A DNA stretch of 64,000 nt from positions 1,426,001 to 1,490,000 of the forward strand of contig JAYXKI010000009.1 in assembly GCA_037892935.1 (NCBI GenBank), read 5' to 3'. Below, piece by piece: positions 1 through 11,062 of the stretch. This DNA comes from Phlebopus portentosus. Taxonomy: Eukaryota; Basidiomycota; Agaricomycetes; Boletales; Boletinellaceae. The notes beneath the pieces were generated by a model. The model was not told the DNA's origin. It made no database searches and saw only the letters and a program-made list of their open reading frames with translations. The number at the start of each line of letters is the position of its first letter. Within the stretch, counting starts at the first letter, position 1. Position numbers and translations under genes: made by a program.

Positions 1-1734
1 GAGTCGACTACTGGGACTCGGCTGGGCGAGAAAGGTTGGTGGACACCACGTTCCTGTCAAGATCTTCGTGACGCGGACGGTTAACGATGGAGATGTCCCA
101 CGAGTTGCAATCGTAACGCAGCGTATGGCGGACAATGTGAGTTTAGCCTGCTATATGGTCGAGATAAGACTGATTAAACACTCATCGCGATGGAAGGGAC
201 TGGTCGATACTGTTCTGTTCCACATTGATGCTCTTACGGGTGAAGACGCGGAAGGTAAATCGCCTTCTAAAGGTGTCCTGGAAGGTGTCGATATCATCAA
301 CGGAGAGCTCCTTGATGCGTTCATGCTGCATGAGGAAAAGATCGTCGTATTAGTCGACAAGTTTCTGCAGGTAATCTAATGCAGCTAAAGCACACGCAAC
401 TTGTCTGATCAATTGCTGTGTAGATTTATCTTTTCCCTGGCACAGATGACAAACGTGATACCTTCCAGAGCCTCGCGCCTCAGCTATACTTCCCTCTACT
501 CGCTCCAGGGAAGATCCTTGGGCACCAAGTAAGTCCTGAGCCAGCATTCACCGGCAAATTTACTGCCTATCCGATATGGACATCCCTCTTCCCTCCTGGG
601 GAGAGAGTCATCACCGCATTTCGTCGGCCAGCCGGTGAAGTCGTCGCGTCTCTCGGAAAAGTTCTCGGTGATCGCAGCACATTGTACAAATACCTGAACC
701 CTCATCTTATCGGGTATGTTACACTCGCTCAGAGTGATGAAGGCGTGCCGCCTACATGTGGAGTATACCTCATTGATGGCGCGAAGGGCACCATTATCTA
801 TAACTCGGTTATTCCTGCTGCACGTGGGACGTGTGATATACACGTGGCATTCACCGAGAACTGGCTCGTGTATTTCTATTATGATGACGAAATTGTCTCT
901 GCTGCACAGGCAAAGGGATACCGCGTCGTGTCTGTTGAACTTTATGAGGGCAGGGGCGTAAATGACAAGACAAGAAGGTCCGTTAGGCTGCTATTCTCTG
1001 AGCAGTCTGATTCTTGGAAGACTGATGAACTATGTTGTTATATTCTGATAGCTCCGAGATTTCCATCTATAACAACAGGAGCACGGAAGTCACAATATAC
1101 GAGCAGGCGTTCGTCTTCCCGTCGGCTGTGACTGCAGTCACTACTACCACTACAAAATTCGGGATTGCCACGAAGGATCTCATTGGTATGTTCTTCGGTG
1201 TCTGATTTTGTCCCATTATTTTTCCCTCTGACAAGCCTGATCCATAAAGTTGCAAACTACAGAGGCCAAATCCAAACGTTCCCTCGAAGGATCCTCGATC
1301 CACGCAGGCCAAAACGGAAGGTAACTGCACGAGAGCAAGAGGAATGGCTCATCCAGTACGACCCGCTGATTCCCGACGACTCCCGCCGAGTCATTTCGCA
1401 TAACTACCGGGTTCGTACTCCCTTCCAAGTCCTCATCTGCCCTTATTTCCTCGCTTGCCTTATACTAACCTCATTGAATCTTATTCCTTTATAGGTCGTC
1501 AACACCCGAAAACTTCTCACATCCCCCGCACAACTGGAGTCTACTTCTCTGATATTTGCATACGGTGGATTGGACCTCTTCGCGTCGCGCGTCGCGCCGA
1601 GTCACACCATTGACGTCCTCAGCGAGAACTTCAACAAGCTTCAGTTGGTCTTGACGATTGCTGGCTTGAGTGTGGCGATTTTGGTGACAAGCCCGATTGT
1701 GCGGAATAAGAGGTTAAAGGAGCAGTGGTATTAG
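1..1734 (+). CDS. EMC1: EMC1, ER membrane protein complex subunit 1 (3' part)
   Basis: EMC1 is the large lumenal-propeller subunit of the ER membrane protein complex, which inserts tail-anchored and polytopic proteins into the ER membrane. The gene enters from the left edge, so its 5' part is missing. Five introns can be placed by reading frame: 137-196, 371-423, 978-1051, 1186-1264 and 1411-1494; the last has a TACTAAC branch point. The spliced frame gives about 460 residues of the conserved C-terminal EMC1 domain (DUF1620). It includes the stretches IYLFPGTDDKRD, YLNPHLIGYVT and FVFPSAVTAVTTT and ends in a single transmembrane helix (LTIAGLSVAILVTSPIV) followed by a short basic tail and the stop at 1732-1734. 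This matches the type I topology of the family. It converges on the trehalose gene. No damage is visible. Family assignment is very secure. Confidence 0.95.
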
Positions 1735-2000
1735 AGTCTCAATAGAATTAATTCCTTGTGCGGGGAGAGTATCGAATGGAGGATACATTCCTAATCTTGA
1801 TTTTGTTGCGATGAATATGAGAGGCTGGCGTGTTTCAGATCAGATAATGTACATGGGGATTACAATGCTATGAGTAATTTTGTGGCGTTTTTTTACATCT
1901 ATGTGTGTAAATATTTATTCAATATAGTTTTGGTCCTTCCACCTTGGTAGTCTGTAATATATATAACCATATTTCCAATTCCAAGTACCCTTCCTTTTTT
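1735..2000. other. Convergent intergenic region
   Basis: This 266-bp, AT-rich gap separates the stop codons of two convergent genes (EMC1 and the trehalose gene). It should hold both 3' UTRs and polyadenylation signals. No other element is recognisable. Confidence 0.6.
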
Positions 2001-5000
2001 CTACCTCGCATTCGCAAGTTCATTCAAGACATTGACAACACTCCTCGGCTCGATCGTCCACTTCGCATCCGTCCCTGGACCTCTCGAACCGGTGCTGACC
2101 GTTTCAGCATTCTCCAGTTCATTCAACCTTCTCAACAGCTTCTCGTCCCCGCTAACAGCAAGGACAAAATCGATACCCAAATCACTGTCCGGGTCGAGCG
2201 TGTTACTCTCTGCATCGAGCGCCATACCCATCCAGAGTGCTCTGGGTAACGAAGCATGTGCGGCGCGTGCAGGTCCGCCTGGTGCGAGAATGGCGCCTAC
2301 CGCGCTGGACCGGGAGACGTTGTTCGGGAGGACGAGGAAGGCGTTCTCACCGGGTATGATGCGCAGGCCGTATTTCTCGCCGAGACTGTCGAAGATGTGA
2401 TTTTGCGCTTCTGCTGCCTGACGACGTGCCCATTGACGTTCGGCTTGGCTGTCGGATTGATTCGTCCAGAAGCGCCAGACGATAGAGGCTTCACGTTCTT
2501 CGATGAAGCTTCCTGGTGAGCGTTCTGTGAACTGTTGAAAAAGAAAGTCAGTAAGAATGAATATGAGGTTCATTACGCGGGTTGCAGCTCACGTATTGAA
2601 GCATCTCGACACAGGACGCCTTCCAGGAGAGATCGAAGTTGGAGACTGTGTTGATCCAAGGTTGTTCTTTTCCGCGCGGCTTCAGGAAGCATCCGTTCTC
2701 CGCACTAACCAGAGTAACCCGCATAGTACCGTCAGAATCATTTTGTAAGGTCTTTGATAAAGAGAAAGGGGATCTTACCATAATCCGATGTTCGGAGCTG
2801 CCTCCGCGATCTTCTCAAGTGCGCCACCAATAGGCAAGCCGCTAAGCAACCAAACCTCGTTCTTCTCATCTTTGGCGAGCGCATTCAGCACGTCAAGGGC
2901 TTCCTTGGGCGGGTCAAACTCCCTGCTACGTGGGTCACGGAACCAAAGTGTTCCCTCAAAGTCGATCAAAAGTAACCTCCGATGCGCATGGCGATATCGT
3001 GGAAGGATAAGGTCGACATCGAGCGGTGGAGAAGTATCATCTTCAGCACTCTCAACGGCCTTCTGATGCTCCATATGCACGCGCAAGCATCTCGTCAAGA
3101 ATGCACTCACAAATGCCTGTGCAGTCTGGGTGACGACATGCGCGTGGAGGTCGCGCCAGCGCGAGCGGCACTCTGAGTCTGACATGGTAAGCGCAGTGTG
3201 TATTGCTTGCGCTGTCATGCGTGTGTCCCAGGGATTGACCGGCAGACAAGCACGGAACCCGGAGTAGCTGTATGATCCTGTGAACTCGCTGAGAATTAGA
3301 GGACGTGCGCGACCTTCTTGGCAGACGACATATTCGTGTGTTCGGAGGGCCATACCTTCGCGGAGGGAGGTGACGAGGAAGGCATCTGCTGCCGTGAGCA
3401 AGGCAGTGTATTGGCTGAACGTGATCTCGTCGGTGTGCAGGAAGACAACGGGTTGGTAGGTGAGCGTGGAAAAGCGTGAGTTGATCCTCCCCACGAGATC
3501 TACGACGTTCCCTTGTAGCTCGTTCTCCGTAGTTGTCGATAACGCGACCTGGATCAAAACGACTTTACCCTGGAATTCAGGATACTTCTCAAGGAAGAGC
3601 TCGAATGCTCTGAGTTTATGTCTCATCCCTGCGATTTCATCTAGCTTATCACGTCCGACGATCATCTTGAGGCCTGTATAGCGATCGTGCAAGTGTTTGA
3701 CCCATTCTGTGACTTCAGGATCTTTCCTACGGATATTGAGAGCCTTGACGTCAATACCCAGAGGGAAAACTGCTACGTCGACGAAGCGTGTCTCCGTTTG
3801 GATACCCTTGGGCACGGACTCGAGAGTCAAAATACGCGAAACAGTCTGCCGGAAATGGCGCGCGAAGTTCGCGGTTTGGAAGCCGACAAGGTCTGCAGCT
3901 AAAACACCTCGTACAAGCTGCTCTCGCGTGGAAAGACACCGAAATATCTCCGAGGATGGGAAGGCGACGTGCATGAAGAACCCGATTGGCGCGTTTGGCA
4001 ACTTAGCTCGGACCAGCGAGGGGAGGAGCATTAGGTGGTAGTCATTTACCCAAACTGTTGAGCATACATTAGTTACGAGACCGAAGCTTTACAAATGCAA
4101 TCGACTTACTGATATCACCTTCCTCGTAGTTCGCAACAATTGCATCAGCGAACTTCTGGTTAACCGCAGTATATTGTTTCCAAGTTTCGCCTTCATAAAA
4201 GCTCTTAACCTTCGGCGCATCAGGTATAGCATAATGCAAGCATGGCCAAAGGACTTGGTGACAGAATCCATCGTAGCACTTCGAGAATTCTTCATCCGGG
4301 ATCCAGACAGGTAGGCTCTGCGCCTCGGCGCGCATCCGCTGATCGATATCCGCGCGGAGCTCAGGTCCGAAACCATCTGTCTGTGTACCAATGACGCCTA
4401 CCCAGAGTTTGCGCCGCAGACGATCGCGTACACTGTTGACAGCGTTGTAGAGTCCGCCATTGCAACGTGGGTTTGAGTCGATATGCCATTTAGTGTCCAT
4501 TGTTGTGTGGATCTTCGGATTACGCGATACGGAGCGTGAAGGGCGCCGGAGGCGAGGCTGAAGGCGTTCCGGCCCGGGGGGAGAGCGACGGGTTGACTTG
4601 TCACCACCCAAGGCATGCACAGCAGCCGCGAGAGGGTTGTTAAACGAGCTAAATGGGTTCGCGATTTCTTGGCCAGGAGATGGAACGGCGGGTGTATGCA
4701 CTCTTGACTTCAGCCCCGTAAACAGCATCACACGTCAGTAATAGCGTAATGAATAGAACAGTCGATCGCACCTTATCCGTCAAGTCCTGTACGATACTCC
4801 TCGGCGGCGGGGTCGGAATAGAGAACTGGCGCGCAAAAGCCGGGGGTTTTGTGCCAGGCACACGGGGACTGCTCGCACCAGACAAGATCGCCTGTGAAGC
4901 TGCTCTAGAGGCACTCAACTCCGGACGAGACACCGGGGTCATCGACATCGACATGGGTGTCATAGGCGTTGTGTGCGTCGGCGTCGATGCCTCTGACCCC

Positions 5001-5126
5001 TCGCCGAGGACGACTGTCTCTGGCAAGAACAGCGAGGCGATTATGATTCTGTGCGCTGCATATTATTGTGTCTGTAAGTCATAGTCTCCTTCTGGATGCC
5101 TAATGCTACGTACTACGAAAGCTCAT
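2001..5126 (-). CDS. Tps3/Tsl1-like subunit of the trehalose synthase complex
   Basis: Six exons can be joined in frame: 5126-5117, 5055-4772, 4707-4110, 4054-2779, 2704-2593 and 2531-2001 (2,811 nt, 936 aa). The order is a Ser/Thr/Pro-rich N-terminal region, a glycosyltransferase family 20 (trehalose-6-phosphate synthase) domain, then a C-terminal trehalose-phosphatase (HAD) domain. Recognisable landmarks are IIASLFLPETVVL at the start, WVNDYHLMLLPSL, GFFMHVAFPSSEIFR, SLREGMALRTHEYV and ENGCFL. The phosphatase nucleophile motif, normally DxDGT, reads DFEGTL, and the GDDxTDE metal motif is not found (VSGDEKLLRRL in its place). An active Tps2 phosphatase is therefore unlikely; a regulatory Tps3/Tsl1-type role fits better. 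In yeast these subunits scaffold and stabilise the Tps1/Tps2 complex. The first exon of only 10 nt is inferred from splice sites. Length is slightly below yeast Tps3/Tsl1. Confidence 0.88.
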
Positions 5127-5487
5127 CGTCGACGACGGCAACGGCGAGGATGGTGATGATGGTATGGAAGGAAGAAGGTGGATGAGGTGAAGGACAAGTA
5201 ATTGAGGTGAACTTACGCATATAGACACTATGACGTATTCTTATACAGTATATCACACTCAAATAATATATTATAATTCACTGATCATTGCTGGCACCGA
5301 GATTTCCCCAACCACATCGATAGCATACAAACGTTCGTTACAACTTGACTTATCTGCTTTAGAACACATACTTCCGACCTACCAAACGCTCACTCACTAT
5401 CGATAATACAGAAGAGCTGGTCGGAGACGACCGGGATTCCGTCTTCTCTATTGAGCAGTAATAGTAATACATACAATAAAGTAATCA
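5127..5487. other. Intergenic region between two head-to-tail genes
   Basis: This AT-rich 361-bp gap lies between the stop of the PP6-type gene and the start of the trehalose gene (both minus strand). It must hold the trehalose gene promoter and the phosphatase 3' UTR. I see no clear TATA box, stress element cluster or RNA gene. Confidence 0.5.
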
Positions 5488-6881
5488 TCACACGAAATAC
5501 TGCATATTGGTCTGAAAAGAAAGCCAAATACCTCATCAGCACGTCTTGCTCAAACCCCAATAGCATTCGCATTACTTTTCTTCCATTGGCCATCGCTTCA
5601 TCTCGCGCATTTTCTTCCGCAGGGCCAAACACAGTAAAACTCCGCTGTCCATTCTCGTCTATCGTCAGAATCGATGCAAGGTTCCCACATCGGTAGCAGT
5701 AGTTCGGCGCGGACCAGACCGTTACGAGTTGCTCGTCAAACATGAATTTGTAGCCTTCTTGGACGAGTTGGTGCGCACGTGCTATTAGACGGAGGGAGTT
5801 GACGTGGTTGAACTACGGAGATGAACAAGTAGGTTAGAAGATTAGTAGCCTGAGATAGAAGATACAATCGCACTTCCTGAGTGACGTTACCGCCGAATAA
5901 CCACCCTGCTCCTCGAGGACTTACGGCCCAGTTCTCGATATCATCAGGGTCCGACCACATCAAGTCTATCATCTCTCAGTTTATTGTTAACATCACACCC
6001 CAAAAGGGGGAACTCACCACAAAAGGCCCCTTCATGAGGGATTTCCTGGGCACGCGATAGAAGTCGAATTTGATCGAGCGTTCGGACATCGGGAGATAGA
6101 CCCCCGTGTACACACAACGTTTCGCCATCAATTATCTGCAAGTAATGAGTTTGCTAATCTTATCTTGAGCCTTACGAATTCTTAGAGAAGACTGACAGCA
6201 GCAAGGTTTAAATAGTCGAACACACTGCAGCACGCCTTCCAAACGGTTGCGCTACCATATTTCTGCTGGCATTCATCTGATAATTGTTCATATTAAGCAA
6301 TGTCACCAAGACGGTGAAGTAGCAGTATAACAGACCATAGAAGCCGTATACTTGTGTGATTTGTCGACTCTCATGATTCCCTCGTAATAGCGTAACCTTG
6401 TCAGGGTATCTACCAAAATTAGACAGACGTCTATAACCGCCAAAGTAATAAACACGGAGTACGAACCTTGCCTTTAAGGCAAGCAACAATGAAACCGTCT
6501 CGAGGCTATAAAACCCTCGGTCCACAAAGTCACCCTACATCATCAAGACACAAGGTCGCCAATTCAATCGGCACAGCAAGCGCAAACAAATACCACTGTC
6601 AACATTTCACATCCGAACTCAAGTCCAAGTCACCACCTACTCGCCATAAAGATATAACTGGTCTCGGGTACACTCCCTCCCTTCCTCAACAGTTCAAGTA
6701 AATCCCAGAATTGGCCGTGAATGTCGCCGCAGATGGTCACGGGAGAGGAGACGGGCTGGATGTTGGATTCCTCGAGAAGGATGGACCTGACCCGGTCGCA
6801 GAGGAGCTTCATGTCCGATTCTGGGAGGTGTTGGCATGTTAAGAGTTGATTTATCCAGCGGTCGGGGTCGTAGATTGCCAT
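5488..6881 (-). CDS. sit4: PP6/Sit4-type serine/threonine protein phosphatase catalytic subunit
   Basis: Eight exons join in frame: 6881-6645, 6534-6467, 6409-6336, 6276-6197, 6135-6018, 5965-5874, 5812-5576 and 5511-5488 (930 nt, 309 aa, close to the 305 aa of human PP6). All metallophosphatase signatures are present: [26 protein letters not shown], the HGGLSPD loop and [11 protein letters not shown]. Segments such as [14 protein letters not shown] [26 protein letters not shown] and [15 protein letters not shown] are closer to PP6/Sit4/Ppe1 than to PP2A or PP4. The short last exon encodes a tail ending YFV, like the methylatable YFL tail of PP2A-family enzymes. PP6-type phosphatases pair with SAPS-domain subunits and act in TOR signalling and cell-cycle entry. 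The first intron (6535-6644) uses a GC donor. PP4 or Ppg1 is the main alternative assignment. Confidence 0.9.
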
Positions 6882-7490
6882 GGCGGTTGCTGAAGTAAAT
6901 GGTCGACGGGTAGGATGGGTGCCTCGGAAACGAAACGTCACACCCTGTCACACTGAACTGTTTGTGACCGCCGCCTCTTCCGTCGTCTTCACTAACTTGT
7001 CCATGTCCATGATGTTCGCGTGGCGTGCTGATGGTACTCCTGCTTAGACAGATGCTATTTTCGAGTTCAGTAGGACTGTACTCACCTCAAGAGCAGTGGC
7101 TTTCTCCTCTATTTTCCCTTTTTGGCTCATGGCTCGCACTTGTCCCTGCAAACGAGACCACTGGATTCCACAGCATTCTTGTCATGTTGCTTGATGAGCC
7201 AACGCCAAACAAGACGCAGTTCAGCGAACAGCACACCAGAGATCTTTGATGAATGACTATGAGGTGGATATCAAGCTGACAATCATCGTTTGTTTCCGTG
7301 GAGACGCTCTTGCGCTCATGTTCTTGCGATGAACAAATTTGATATTCTATTCTGGTTCATCACCACTAGGCATTGTCCTCGCCGACTGGAGTCGTACATA
7401 TTCTTCTGTTGATACAAAAATCGGTTGACCTATTATGCTTGATGTGAAGGCGACAGCATCAAACCATCTCAGCATCCAAACGCGACTAGT
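6882..7490. other. Upstream region of the phosphatase gene, no gene seen
   Basis: About 600 bp separates the phosphatase start from the first retroelement sequence. It should hold the phosphatase promoter. Short ORFs here show no recognisable protein and no codon pattern, and I see no RNA gene. Confidence 0.4.
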
Positions 7491-7491
7491 G

Positions 7492-8515
7492 TGACTGCCA
7501 AATCGAAGTCCAACGTCACACGCAAGAAGCGTTACATGCCAATCCACCAAATCCTATAATACCCAAGCGACATGAGGAACTCATTGTTACAACTCGAACC
7601 CCTTGAGCTGCAGACCCGATAACTTGGAGGATACTAGGATGGTACAAGCCAGAGCTGCATAACTCATGTCCAGCCTCTACAGTACAAGCAAACCTTTATT
7701 TACCAAGGAATGTGAACCTGGACACCAAGCAACTACAACTGGTACTCCAAAGAAGGATATGGCAATACATTCGCGATGTTAGACTCCCAGGCAAAGCATG
7801 GCTAGTCACTCGAACACAACTGCATCCCCCAGCGGAACTCATACAGTTCATGGTATGCATTGGACCATACTCTACACCAACCCGACATCTCAATACCGAT
7901 GTGCGAGTTGTGCTTACACCCTTTGGACCACAAGACGAATAGTGAAGAGTCACATATCGAGCTGCCTACATTGCACCAAGAGCTACAATACCACCTGGCG
8001 ATGAAATTGATGTCATAGTGGAGCACTGACAGTGGAGCTTTCCATACTGGAGCAGCACCTCTATTGTCTCAGTCAGCAACCCCACAGAATTCCGTCATAG
8101 TGGAGATACGTTGGAGCAAAGTGGCGCTCAGTGGAGCAGAATGACAAAGGAAGTGATGTAATGGTGGAGCAAGGTGGAGCATGGTGGAGTAAAGTGGAGA
8201 GAAGATGAGTAAGAAATAGGACGGAAAATGGATTATCTAGAAAGCATAAATAGCATTAGAAGTAGGCCCTCTTTCCCCCATCTTTCGATCCTCTTAACAC
8301 ACTGGTGATAGTGTCCTAACACGACTCACTGTGTGCTTTGTACTACTACGCCTCTTGGAAATCCCAATCTGCTCTTACTCTACCTTGTCTCTGAAAGCAT
8401 CCCTTACCAGGACTGCAACTAGGAAGGATAGTAAGGGGACCGCGTGGTACAGCTAAACGTGGGTAGATAGATCACCTCTGCACAACATACGTGTTACGAA
8501 AATTGTGGATATACA
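7492..8515 (+). mobile_element. LTR-like unit, copy 1 (plus orientation)
   Basis: Bases from about 7492 to about 8489 are near-identical to the reverse complement of about 11110-12120, so this is a second copy of the long LTR described there, in opposite orientation. It carries a cluster of TGGAG motifs at about 8022-8200, a TATA-like AAGCATAAATAG at about 8244 and pyrimidine-rich sequence after it, as expected for U3-R of an LTR promoter. Homology stops on the left near 7492 and on the right near 8489, where the two copies have different sequences up to the presumed LTR end. Exact boundaries are therefore uncertain. Confidence 0.6.
7562..7942 (+). pseudogene. Broken copy of the LTR-borne ORF
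   Basis: This stretch aligns to the ORF on the minus strand at 11664-12221. Translation matches over the C-terminal two thirds (for example LDTKQLQLVLQRR, GKAWLVTRTQLHP, VRVVLTPFGPQDE), but a frame break or substitutions upstream leave only 7712-7942 open, and a TAG replaces the CAG of the other copy at the end. Function unknown. It is part of the LTR unit, not a cellular gene. Confidence 0.5.
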
Positions 8516-9499
8516 ATGCGGCGTGGTATCAGACGCTTTACACACCAAATTATGCAGCCCAATCCAGAGCATTTCGAAAGGCTTCAAGGACAGAATAGTG
8601 GAGGCGATTCTCGCCCACTAGTACAGCAAGGACCTGGGGAGGTCGCTGTGGAATATATTCAAGAGGAACCCAATCGACGATATTACGAGGACAAACGCGA
8701 CGAAAGGGAGGACCCATACGATTTACAGCAAGGACTAGCTGGAATGCATATTGGACATACTCCTCCACCCGAGCGAAGCTACGTGGACATGGAAGAACGG
8801 AACATCGCAAGATACGTGGAACTCCTGCAGAAGAGACGATATCGACATAGTGCAACCAGGCGCTTTGTTCATGAAAGCCTGGTCTGTACAAACTGCTATT
8901 TGGCATACCAAAGGAGTTGGGTTCTTTCGGAGTGGCTCCTCAAGAACTTCGTAGAGCGCTTAGTAACTAGGGAAGGAGCCGATGTCAAGATTCGGCATAA
9001 ACCTGGACCCTCAGAACAAACGTTTGACCAACTATTACCGAACCGCAGAATGAGCGCATACGACCATGAGGTATCTGTATGGCTCGGCGATAGGGATATC
9101 TATGCACTGAAGGTTGGCGTGAGAGCTTGGATCAATCAGCATCGTCACCAGACCTTGTGTCGAAACACTGCAGTGGAAGTCGATTGGCCAATCTATTACA
9201 GGGCGCCATCGGACGTCGAAAGTCTTATCGAAGAAGCAACGGATCGAATGCTAGAAGCATGGGAACGATCGGAAGAAGGGGTTATTACAGTCGACGAATG
9301 GCGCGAGACAAATCACCTGGGAAGAAGATACAGGTTAACGTCGGGTACTGGACTACAATTCTCCAACATCGATATAGCGGCAAGGCACAGAAGGGTATCT
9401 GCCAAGTTTACACAGCCGCCAAGGATAATCTCTGATGATCGGCAGGGGTTGCCGATCCCAAATCCCAAGATAACGGTCAGCCCCATGATGGAAGATTAA
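8516..9499 (+). CDS. Retroelement ORF in the gag position, unrecognised
   Basis: An uninterrupted 327-aa ORF begins at the primer-binding-like site, where gag is expected. It is rich in charged residues and Arg, with stretches such as EVSVWLGDRDIYALKVG and VDEWRETNHLGRRYR. I find no CCHC zinc knuckle, no protease motif and no confident capsid signature. It could be a diverged gag from the element whose 5' LTR precedes it, or an ORF of unrelated origin. The true start may be the ATG at 8516 or at 8551. No poly-domain continues from it: the next recognisable coding sequence is the aspartic protease at about 10.1 kb, after a non-coding, LTR-like stretch. Confidence 0.4.
   Translation: MRRGIRRFTHQIMQPNPEHFERLQGQNSGGDSRPLVQQGPGEVAVEYIQEEPNRRYYEDKRDEREDPYDLQQGLAGMHIGHTPPPERSYVDMEERNIARYVELLQKRRYRHSATRRFVHESLVCTNCYLAYQRSWVLSEWLLKNFVERLVTREGADVKIRHKPGPSEQTFDQLLPNRRMSAYDHEVSVWLGDRDIYALKVGVRAWINQHRHQTLCRNTAVEVDWPIYYRAPSDVESLIEEATDRMLEAWERSEEGVITVDEWRETNHLGRRYRLTSGTGLQFSNIDIAARHRRVSAKFTQPPRIISDDRQGLPIPNPKITVSPMMED
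8523..8535 (+). other. Primer-binding-site-like sequence (initiator tRNA-Met type)
   Basis: TGGTATCAGACGC directly follows the LTR-like unit. It resembles TGGTATCAGAGC, the usual primer binding site complementary to the 3' end of initiator methionine tRNA in LTR retrotransposons. Its place just 3' of an LTR supports a plus-oriented element here. Confidence 0.55.
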
Positions 9500-10066
9500 A
9501 CGGCAGAAGCTCGGCCGGAGTAACGGAGCGCCGGCGAAGCGAGATCGCGGCACATGGAAGAAGTCTCTCATGGGAAGATTGGCGTTAAGGATTAACATGT
9601 GATAGGAACGGAGATCGATAGAAGCCTGGGGAAAACTTCTTCGGAACGGAAGGAAATTAGGGCCTGCCTAATAGGGAAGGAAGTAGTCGGTGGTGCAACC
9701 AGGAGTTTCGGTAGCACCACCAGAGTTGTCAGTGGTACTACAGACTCAAGAGAGTAGTAGTGACACCAGCTGAAACACATTGTCCTAACCAATAGCGAGG
9801 CATGGTCGGTAGTATTTGGTAGTCGGTAGTATTCAGTAGAAACTTTATTTAAGGCGCCAGCTGAGCGGGGTGTTGTCCCTCAGCAAAATTATTTTGTACT
9901 TTCAATCATAACTGTACCTCCCTTTGATTGAACCTCTGCTCTACTGCTGGGTCAAGCTTGAGCCTATAGCTCGCTTCTTAGTAGTACATCTAACCTTCGC
10001 TACTCTACTCTCCAATTATACATTGTCAGAAGGAGGAAGCAGGGACTTGTTCCGGTACGCTCGGAC
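9500..10066 (+). repeat. Possible second LTR-like or leader sequence
   Basis: This non-coding interval has features of an LTR promoter: a TATA-like CTTTATTTAAGG at about 9845, then T/C-rich sequence with repeated CTACTCTAC motifs, and an imperfect inverted repeat (GTGGTGC / GCACCAC) near 9690-9722. It does not match the gypsy 3' LTR at 17.1-17.7 kb, so it is not that element's 5' LTR. It may be the 3' end of the upstream element or a remnant of a third one. Confidence 0.3.
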
Positions 10067-11062
10067 TGACCACCTCGTCCAAAAACGCTGGTCCTAACAC
10101 TCGCAGACCAGTTCGTGCGACGGACGAGAGGAAAAGAGTTAGATGCCTTCGTTAGCATCATACACCCAAAGGTAGCAGGAGATGACGAAGTGGACTTGTC
10201 GAACCCCCTACTCGAAGAAGAAAACTTCATTGATGCTCATGCACTGATCGACTTAGGATGCACGGGCTCATGCATCGACGAAGGTTTTGTCAAACGGTAT
10301 GGTTTCCCCACTCAAAGGTACATTCGGCCTAGACCAGTCTTCAATGCTGATGGAACAAGCAATGAGGCTGGATTGATCAAGGAATACGTAGTCGTACAAA
10401 TGTTCTTTGGGAAACACGAGGAAGAGATTCGACTGGCAGTGACATCCTTAGCGTCAAGCAACATCTTCCTCGGACATGACTGGTTGACGAAGCATAATCC
10501 TGAGATTGATTGGAGGTTAGGAACAGTTAAGTTCACCCGTTGCCCTGACGAATGTGAGTTGCCACTGTCGAGCGAGGAGATAGATGACGAGTTGGTGAGG
10601 AATGTGCGGATGAAGGAAGCAGCAAAATGGCCACCTTACCTGGAGGAATATGCCGACGTCTTTAGTGAGGAATCGTTCGAACGCTTACCAAACCACTGAA
10701 CGTGGGATCACGCTATTGACCTGAAGCCAGATTTCAAACCCAGCGACTGCAAGGTTTACCCGTTATCGCCAAAAGAACAAGAAGCGATGAGGGAGTTCAT
10801 TGAGGAAAACCTAGCGTCAGGACGTATCCGACAGTCGAAGTCTCCAATGGCGTCACCATTCTTCTTTATCAAGAAAGAGGATGGGAGCTTACGAGCAATC
10901 CAAGACTATCGAAAGCTCAATAAAGGGACGGTCAAGAACAAATACCCGTTACCGCTGATAAATGAGCTCATCGACAAGGTTAAGGATGCAAGGTACATCA
11001 CGAAGCTCGACGTTCGTTGGGGATACTACAACATCTGGATTCGCGAAGGAGATGAGTGGAAG
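10067..11062 (+). pseudogene. Gypsy pol fragment 1: aspartic protease and start of reverse transcriptase
   Basis: The retropepsin-like region runs to about 10550, with IDLGCTGSCID at about 10247-10279. The catalytic triad, normally DSG or DTG, reads DLG (TTA where TCA is expected), so the protease is inactivated. An in-frame TGA at 10697-10699 sits where related elements have an Arg codon (context [14 protein letters not shown]), consistent with CGA to TGA. The frame then continues through the RT start ([36 protein letters not shown]) and stops where the solo LTR is inserted after codon TGG AAG. Confidence 0.85.

Noticed and set aside
2032..2400. Plus-strand ORF opposite the trehalose gene
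   Set aside because: Antisense shadow of the last exon of a well-supported gene.
5488..6881. PP2A, PP4 or Ppg1 as the phosphatase identity
   Set aside because: The [15 protein letters not shown] and [11 protein letters not shown] segments and the 309-aa length fit PP6/Sit4 better, though the families are close.
9500..10066. 5' LTR of the chromodomain gypsy element
   Set aside because: Its sequence around the TATA-like box does not match the 3' LTR at 17.1-17.7 kb.
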